The notes beneath the pieces were generated by a model that searched no databases, was not told where the DNA came from, and was given only the letters and a program-made list of their open reading frames with translations. Shown here piece after piece: positions 34,870 to 39,273 of a stretch of 39,273 bases of DNA; within the stretch, counting starts at the first letter, position 1, and each line of letters opens with the position of its first letter. The DNA is from Hyphomicrobiales bacterium (GTDB taxonomy: Bacteria; Pseudomonadota; Alphaproteobacteria; Rhizobiales; JAJFHB01), in NCBI GenBank assembly GCA_021775625.1, contig JAJFHM010000346.1:1-39273 (forward strand). The letters run 5' to 3'. A program made the position numbers and the translations under genes.

Positions 34870-36192
34870 TTACCACTCCAGTGCCAGGACCCGCACCGGC
34901 GATGCCTCAGCATCTCTTAGATTCAGCGGCATCATCACGATGACCGGATGGTCACTGCCAAGTGCGCCCATGTTGCAAAGGTTCTTGAGGATGCACACGC
35001 CCCGTTCAAGCAACACGGCCTCAGCGTCCAATTGATCCTTTCGCGCAGATGCGGCGCCGAGCGCCTTTCTGCCCGCATCGAGCTCAAAGTCCGCTCCGAC
35101 GACCGTGTATCCCGCATCGGCGATCCACCTGGCCGCGTCCGCGCTGAGGCTGGGCGAAAACGCAAACCAGCCCGCATCGTCATAACACACCCGCTCGTCA
35201 AATCCGGATCTCAGCAGAAGGATGTTGTCTGAATGCACTTCACCGACCGCCGAAAGCAAGATTTCAGCACTGATGGTGCCCTCATTCGCCATACCTGTCA
35301 GGTCCGCGATGTCCGCCCGGCGCTCCAACTGCTCGCCCATGAAACCATCAATGCCGATGCCCGCACCAACATATTTCGGGGTCAGCAGATGGGTGTGAGA
35401 ATGTCCGGCGAATCGCACGCGCGTTTCCTGGACCGGATCACCCTGTTCAAACGACTTTGCCAGGCCTGTCGAGACCTTGCCCATCCAGTTCTCTGTGACC
35501 GGCAATGACAGATCGGTGATGCGTGGGTCGGGTCCGGGCCATTCGGTCAGTGCGACCGGACTTGCCGGACCGCCGTCGGCGCCGGGCAGGCGCAAGGGCC
35601 AGCCCACCAGAAAAACACGGTCCTGCTCGATGGCACTCAGTTTGACCACGTGCTCCAGATGCATGAGGTTGGCACCCAGCACAATCTGATGTTCGGTGAA
35701 TTCCGGATTGGTGACCAGCCTCCCGTCCATCTCGCGTGCCACGTAGTCCTGCGGAAAATCGATTACCAGCGCCCGGCAACCACGCTCGACAATCCACTGC
35801 GAGCCGTCCGCGTCGACATATGGCGATTTTTGCCAGTAGTCGCCAGTGCTGTGCGGGTGCACTTCGTGCAGATTGGAACGCAAAATCAGAAGGTCACCCG
35901 CCTTGACGTGGTCACCGCGTTGCTCCAGGACGTCGGCATTCACGGCACCCGATGGAACCAGATCCGACACGTCCACCACAGCGGCCTCGCCGCACAGTTG
36001 GTTCAGGTCGCAGTCGTCCAGCGTCCGGCCGCCATGGATCATGTGACACGGCGCGTCGACATGGGTGAACCCGTGTTTTGGCCAGTCAACCCCGGTTTCG
36101 GGCAAGCAGCCGTCTCCAGGGTCCAAATGCAACGTGTCGCCACTCCAACTCCAGTGTGAGCTGATCTGATTGCTCAGGCAAATAACAGCCAC
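34870..36192 (-). CDS. Tandem-domain cyclase-family hydrolase, first domain intact
   Basis: A 440-residue protein made of two cyclase (PF04199) repeats, about twice the length of a single kynurenine-formamidase-like enzyme. The start is moved from 36231 to the GTG at 36192, which has GGAGG 8 bp upstream and makes its beginning (MAVICLSNQISSHW) align with its paralogue (MAIIDCSQLIEPHW). The first domain keeps the metal motif HGFTHVDAPCH (H40, H44, D46, H50). The second domain has HSHTHLLTPKY at the matching place, losing the aspartate and last histidine. Both proteins end in ALEW. Predicted action is metal-dependent hydrolysis of an amide, lactam or cyclic ester. It is divergent from the polyamine-type binding-protein gene. 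Confidence 0.88.
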   Translation of the reverse strand: MAVICLSNQISSHWSWSGDTLHLDPGDGCLPETGVDWPKHGFTHVDAPCHMIHGGRTLDDCDLNQLCGEAAVVDVSDLVPSGAVNADVLEQRGDHVKAGDLLILRSNLHEVHPHSTGDYWQKSPYVDADGSQWIVERGCRALVIDFPQDYVAREMDGRLVTNPEFTEHQIVLGANLMHLEHVVKLSAIEQDRVFLVGWPLRLPGADGGPASPVALTEWPGPDPRITDLSLPVTENWMGKVSTGLAKSFEQGDPVQETRVRFAGHSHTHLLTPKYVGAGIGIDGFMGEQLERRADIADLTGMANEGTISAEILLSAVGEVHSDNILLLRSGFDERVCYDDAGWFAFSPSLSADAARWIADAGYTVVGADFELDAGRKALGAASARKDQLDAEAVLLERGVCILKNLCNMGALGSDHPVIVMMPLNLRDAEASPVRVLALEW

Positions 36193-36262
36193 CTCGTTAT
36201 CCTCCGCGTGATTCATTGCCCTTGACAGCATTTGGTTGGTCCCTAATCATACGCCCGTCAGA

Positions 36263-36274
36263 ATTGTTAACAAT
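36263..36274. promoter_or_regulatory. Candidate operator ATTGTTAACAAT in divergent promoter
   Basis: A perfect 12-bp palindrome sits in the 149-bp gap between the divergent tandem cyclase and binding-protein genes, followed closely by ATATACAAAATGC, which could include a -10 element for the rightward promoter. A regulator binding here could switch both directions. No regulator gene lies next to it, though the GntR gene is about 2.3 kb to the left. Confidence 0.45.
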
Positions 36275-36341
36275 ATACAAAATGCTTAACGTGGCCCAAA
36301 AAGCTGACCCCATGCGAACGGGCCAAGGGAGGACATTGGAA

Positions 36342-37475
36342 ATGTCACGCAGCAAGGATTTGAAACAACGCACTCCGCAGGGCACGACACGCCGCGCGCT
36401 TTTGAAGACCACCGCCAAGGGTGCGGTCCTCGGCGGGACGGTACTGGCCGCTCCCTGGATCTGGAACAGAGACGCTCTTGCCGCCGGCGAAGTGAACGTA
36501 CTGGCCTTCGGTGGATACGAAGAGCCCGGCATGCTCGACGGTTTCGAAAAGACCGGCATCAAAGTGAACCTCAAAATCCACGACGGTTCGGACGAGGAGA
36601 TGGTGGCCCTGATCAAATCGTCGCCGGCCGGCACGTTTGACATCATCACCCCGACAAGCGCCTACGTGCCCAAAGCCGCGAAAGATGGTCTGCTTCTCGA
36701 GATGAACCCGGGCGATTTCCCGCTCGGAGACTACTTCGACGTCATCGCCAAATGGCCGCCCTGCTATATTGACGGCAAGATGTACGGTCTGATCAACCGT
36801 TTTGGTTATTACGGCATCACCTACAACCACAAGAAGTTTTCCGAAAGCGACGTCTCCAGCTACTCGGTGTTGTTCGACAGCGCGGTCAAAGGCCGTGTCG
36901 CCCTGTTTGACTGGTTCCTGCCGAACATGGGCTGTATGTCGAAATACAACGGCAACGCCATGCCCTACGACCTCAACGATGCCGCCTTCAAGGGACTCGC
37001 CGATCGCGTTATGAGCCTGCGTCCCCAGGTCGGCCTCGTCGGCAACACCTCGCAGGTGATCCAGGCGATGGCCGGTGGCAGTTACGATCTGGCGATCGCC
37101 GGCGAGTGGGTGCAGGCCGGCATGTATGACGATGGACTGCCGTTCAAGGCGTTGGTGCCCAAGGAGGGTGGCGTGACCTGGGATCAGGCCGTCTGCGTTG
37201 CCGCCAACACGCCGCGCAGGGAAAACGCAATCAAGTTCGTGCAGTATGTCGCTGGACCGGATTTTCAGTCGAAGCTCGCGGTCGCCAAGACCTATTACAG
37301 CATGGTCCCGAACAAGAAGGCGGCGGCCATGCTTCCTGCAGACAAGCGCGAACTGTTGAACCTGGCGGATCTCGACAAGTTCGATGAAGTGTTCATGGCC
37401 AACCTGTCGCCGCGCAAGGATCCGGACAACCGGCAGGCCTGGCTCGACACCTGGGAGAATTTCAAGAACGCCTAA
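36342..37475 (+). CDS. Spermidine/putrescine-type ABC transporter substrate-binding protein, Tat-exported
   Basis: A 377-residue PotD/PotF-like periplasmic binding protein. The start at 36342 is chosen over 36216: AAGGGAGG lies 9 bp before the ATG. The N-terminus has a twin-arginine signal, TTRRALLKT at about residues 15-23, then a hydrophobic stretch and a likely cleavage after ALA near residue 47. The mature part begins GEVNVLAFGGYEEPGMLDGF, typical of polyamine-binding proteins. It is followed by an inverted repeat, the second tandem cyclase, then a PotB-type permease, so it is the binding part of that transporter. The ligand may be a polyamine or another cationic nitrogen compound that the cyclases then hydrolyse. 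Confidence 0.9.
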   Translation: MSRSKDLKQRTPQGTTRRALLKTTAKGAVLGGTVLAAPWIWNRDALAAGEVNVLAFGGYEEPGMLDGFEKTGIKVNLKIHDGSDEEMVALIKSSPAGTFDIITPTSAYVPKAAKDGLLLEMNPGDFPLGDYFDVIAKWPPCYIDGKMYGLINRFGYYGITYNHKKFSESDVSSYSVLFDSAVKGRVALFDWFLPNMGCMSKYNGNAMPYDLNDAAFKGLADRVMSLRPQVGLVGNTSQVIQAMAGGSYDLAIAGEWVQAGMYDDGLPFKALVPKEGGVTWDQAVCVAANTPRRENAIKFVQYVAGPDFQSKLAVAKTYYSMVPNKKAAAMLPADKRELLNLADLDKFDEVFMANLSPRKDPDNRQAWLDTWENFKNA

Positions 37476-37490
37476 TCCCTCACCTTGACT

Positions 37491-37520
37491 GGACGCCGCA
37501 GTGCTTTTAGAGCGGCGTCC
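37491..37520 (+). terminator. Stem-loop after the binding-protein gene (attenuator)
   Basis: GGACGCCGC and GCGGCGTCC form a perfect 9-bp stem with a 12-nt loop, 15 bp past the binding-protein stop and 37 bp before the cyclase ATG, followed by a short TTCTTT. It probably reduces readthrough into the cyclase and permease genes so that binding protein is made in excess, as seen at 12688-12716 in the other transporter operon. Confidence 0.6.
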
Positions 37521-37557
37521 AGTTCTTTCGCGTTCTCATTCCGGTCCGGGCAACTTC

Positions 37558-38898
37558 ATGGCGATAATTGACTGCTCACAGCTGATCGAACCCCACTGGT
37601 TGTGGGACACCTATCCGTACGTGTCGCAGACATATCACCTGGGCGATGAGTTCCAGGAGTTCGGTTTGAAGTGGTACGGCTCGGGTTTCACCTATATTTC
37701 AACACCCGGCTGGCATAACAAGGGCGGCAAGACGTTCGACGACTACCCAATGTCGGCCTTTGCAGGTGTGGCGGCGCTGGCCGATATCTCCGGCGCCGCT
37801 GAAACAGACGTCAGGACGATTTCCGACAAACTGGCCGATCTTGCGCGCCGGGACATCCTCATCCTGCGCACCGGGCATGCGGATGCGGTGCCAAGCCGCC
37901 GGCAGGAATACTGGCGCAATGCTCCGTCCGTTTCGGCAGAATGCGCGGACGCAATCGCCAGGGCCGGCTTCACTCACGTGGCGATCGATCTTTCATGCGA
38001 CGACATTCCGGCTCATCGGCCGGACGGCGAAGGCAGCTTTTCCAACCCGAACGGCGCATTTCGCACGGCGCTGCACAAGCGCGGGCTGCTGTTGACCGAG
38101 AATTGCGAGAACCTGAACAGTCTCGACCAGGGGGAAGTTTTCTTCGCGTCTCTTCCCCACTCCATCCCGAAGGGCACCACCAGCCCGACACGTCCGGTGG
38201 CCCTGACCACCTGGCCGTCGGACACGCCCCGCATGGTCGACGTTTCGACACCCATCTTCAATCACTGGCGGTGGAAGCTTGACGTCTATCAGGGCCGCAG
38301 CATGGATGCAGGCGACGATGCTGACGAAACCCATTTTATCTTTGGCGGCCATGGGTTCACGCATTGCGATGCGCCTTGCCACATGCGCAAGGGCGCCTCG
38401 ACAATCCATCAGATGCCCAATTCCGGACTCGACCAGTTCATCCACGACGCAACGCTGGTCGACTTCTCGGATCTCGATCTTCCATTCCCGATCACCCGTG
38501 ACCTCGTCAAAGAGCGGGCCGCCAACAAGTACCGGCCGGGTGATCTGATCATTCTGCGCAGCGATCTTACAAACAAGATGGGCTATGAAAGCCGCGAATG
38601 GCATCTCAAGGCGCCCAACCTGGAAGAAGACGCGGCGAAATGGATCGCAGAACAGAAACCTGCCGGTGTGTGCCTCGATTTTCCTCAGGACTACATCGCC
38701 CGCGAAATGCCGACGCGGCATGTCTACAACAATGAATTCGTCGCCCACCACGCCATATTCTCGGCCGACCTTCCATTTATCGAGGACCTGAAGGATCTCG
38801 GGGAACTCACCACCGATCATCCGTTCGTGATGGCGATCCCGCTGAAAATGAACTGTGTCGACGGCGCCCCGATGCGGGTGATTGCGCTCGAATGGTGA
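37558..38898 (+). CDS. Tandem-domain cyclase-family hydrolase, second domain intact
   Basis: A 446-residue paralogue of the protein at 34870-36192, with two cyclase repeats. The track start at 37501 (GTG) lies inside the stem-loop; the ATG at 37558 (MAIIDCSQLIEPHW) aligns with the paralogue. Here the first repeat is degenerate (GSGFTYISTPGWH), while the second keeps HGFTHCDAPCHM, the reverse of its paralogue. Other shared stretches are LDFPQDYIAREM and the C-terminal ALEW. It lies between the binding protein and the permease of a polyamine-type transporter, an unusual place for an enzyme gene. Its stop overlaps the permease start (ATGGTGA), so expression is coupled to transport. Predicted activity is metal-dependent amide or lactam hydrolysis. 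Confidence 0.88.
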   Translation: MAIIDCSQLIEPHWLWDTYPYVSQTYHLGDEFQEFGLKWYGSGFTYISTPGWHNKGGKTFDDYPMSAFAGVAALADISGAAETDVRTISDKLADLARRDILILRTGHADAVPSRRQEYWRNAPSVSAECADAIARAGFTHVAIDLSCDDIPAHRPDGEGSFSNPNGAFRTALHKRGLLLTENCENLNSLDQGEVFFASLPHSIPKGTTSPTRPVALTTWPSDTPRMVDVSTPIFNHWRWKLDVYQGRSMDAGDDADETHFIFGGHGFTHCDAPCHMRKGASTIHQMPNSGLDQFIHDATLVDFSDLDLPFPITRDLVKERAANKYRPGDLIILRSDLTNKMGYESREWHLKAPNLEEDAAKWIAEQKPAGVCLDFPQDYIAREMPTRHVYNNEFVAHHAIFSADLPFIEDLKDLGELTTDHPFVMAIPLKMNCVDGAPMRVIALEW

Positions 38899-39273
38899 CG
38901 GCACGCAAGCCCGGAAGCCCCGCACGGCATAAGCGCGCGCCGGTGTCCAATCTTTGGTACGGCATATTGCCGGCGGTCGTGCTCATGGCCGGCTTCTTCA
39001 TTTTGCCGATCGGCTACACAATCGGCCTCAGTTTCACCGACCCGGAAGCGAGTGGGTTCACGCTGACGAATTATGCAACGTTCTTCGCCAATGACCGGTT
39101 CACCGACGCCCTCATGCGCAGCGTCTACATGTCGGTCATCGTCGTCGTCCTAAGCAGCCTCTTCGCCTATCCGCTCGCCTATTTCCTGACTTATCTGGCA
39201 CCGCCGAAGCGCCGGCTGCTGCTCCTGTTTGTTCTCATCGCGCCGTTCTGGACGAGCTTCACGATACGCGCTT
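38892..39273 (+). CDS. Polyamine-type ABC transporter permease (PotB/PotH-like), truncated by window end
   Basis: The first 127 codons of a permease, absent from the ORF track because it runs off the window. The reading frame begins ATGGTGACG, or GTG at 38895, overlapping the cyclase stop. After a basic N-terminus (ARKPGSPARHKRAP) comes a membrane helix (LPAVVLMAGFFILPIGYTIG), a periplasmic part, and a second helix. The last visible stretch, APFWTSFTIRA, is a hallmark of the PotB/PotH family. A PotC-type permease and PotA-type ATPase are expected beyond the right edge. Confidence 0.88.
   Translation, partial: MVTARKPGSPARHKRAPVSNLWYGILPAVVLMAGFFILPIGYTIGLSFTDPEASGFTLTNYATFFANDRFTDALMRSVYMSVIVVVLSSLFAYPLAYFLTYLAPPKRRLLLLFVLIAPFWTSFTIRA

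Overview
The window is a moderately GC-rich stretch of bacterial chromosome or large replicon. It most resembles an alphaproteobacterial (rhizobial-type) soil or marine catabolic generalist. That placement rests on the protein families, the strong GGAGG-type Shine-Dalgarno sequences and the recalled close relationship of the central operon to the hpd genes of Ensifer. I cannot assign a species. No rRNA, intact tRNA, CRISPR array or intact insertion sequence was seen. Almost everything is a catabolic gene for nitrogen-containing, probably heterocyclic, compounds, with its transporters and regulators.

Layout. (1) 81-3590: a molybdenum hydroxylase large subunit and a RidA on the minus strand, divergent from an atypical RidA that lacks the usual arginine. 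(2) 3594-14936, minus strand: a seven-gene operon of sugar/TorT-type ABC permease, binding protein and double ATPase, then an adenine-deaminase-like amidohydrolase, HyuA, HyuB fused to a zinc-ribbon tail, and a luciferase-like flavin monooxygenase. This reads as uptake, deamination, ATP-dependent ring or amide processing, and oxidation of an N-heterocycle. (3) 15274-18365, plus strand: a HisD-like dehydrogenase, an SDR and a single-domain cyclase/amidohydrolase. (4) 18390-21504: an HsaA/HpaB-like flavin monooxygenase, a small cupin, a third RidA and a TetR regulator. Two divergent promoters, at about 15.1 kb and 19.68 kb, share a TTATC-N4-GATAA palindrome (three copies), which suggests one regulon.

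(5) 21557-33926, minus strand, is the centrepiece. A GntR regulator is followed by a long operon: PEP-utilising/phosphohistidine component, PEP-synthase-type ATP-grasp component, FAD subunit, CoxG, a 59-codon remnant of a maleate isomerase (not in the supplied ORF track), NicD-type N-formylmaleamate deformylase, NicX-type 2,5-dihydroxypyridine dioxygenase, a fused [2Fe-2S]-molybdopterin hydroxylase, an HD-domain protein, a small EamA-type transporter and a VOC protein. Kinase-like halves plus a molybdenum hydroxylase match, from memory, the four-component 3-hydroxypyridine dehydrogenase HpdA1-A4 of Ensifer adhaerens HP1, feeding the maleamate pathway (2,5-dihydroxypyridine to N-formylmaleamate to maleamate). 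The two kinase-like parts also match phenylphosphate synthase subunits in size and domain split, so a phosphorylated pyridine intermediate is plausible but unproven. Maleamate amidase and an intact maleate isomerase are not in the window.

(6) 33927-34869 is non-coding with hairpins. (7) 34870-39273: two double-domain cyclase paralogues flank a divergent promoter and a Tat-exported polyamine-type binding protein. One keeps the metal motif only in its first half, the other only in its second half. The second lies inside the ABC operon, before a PotB-type permease cut by the window end.
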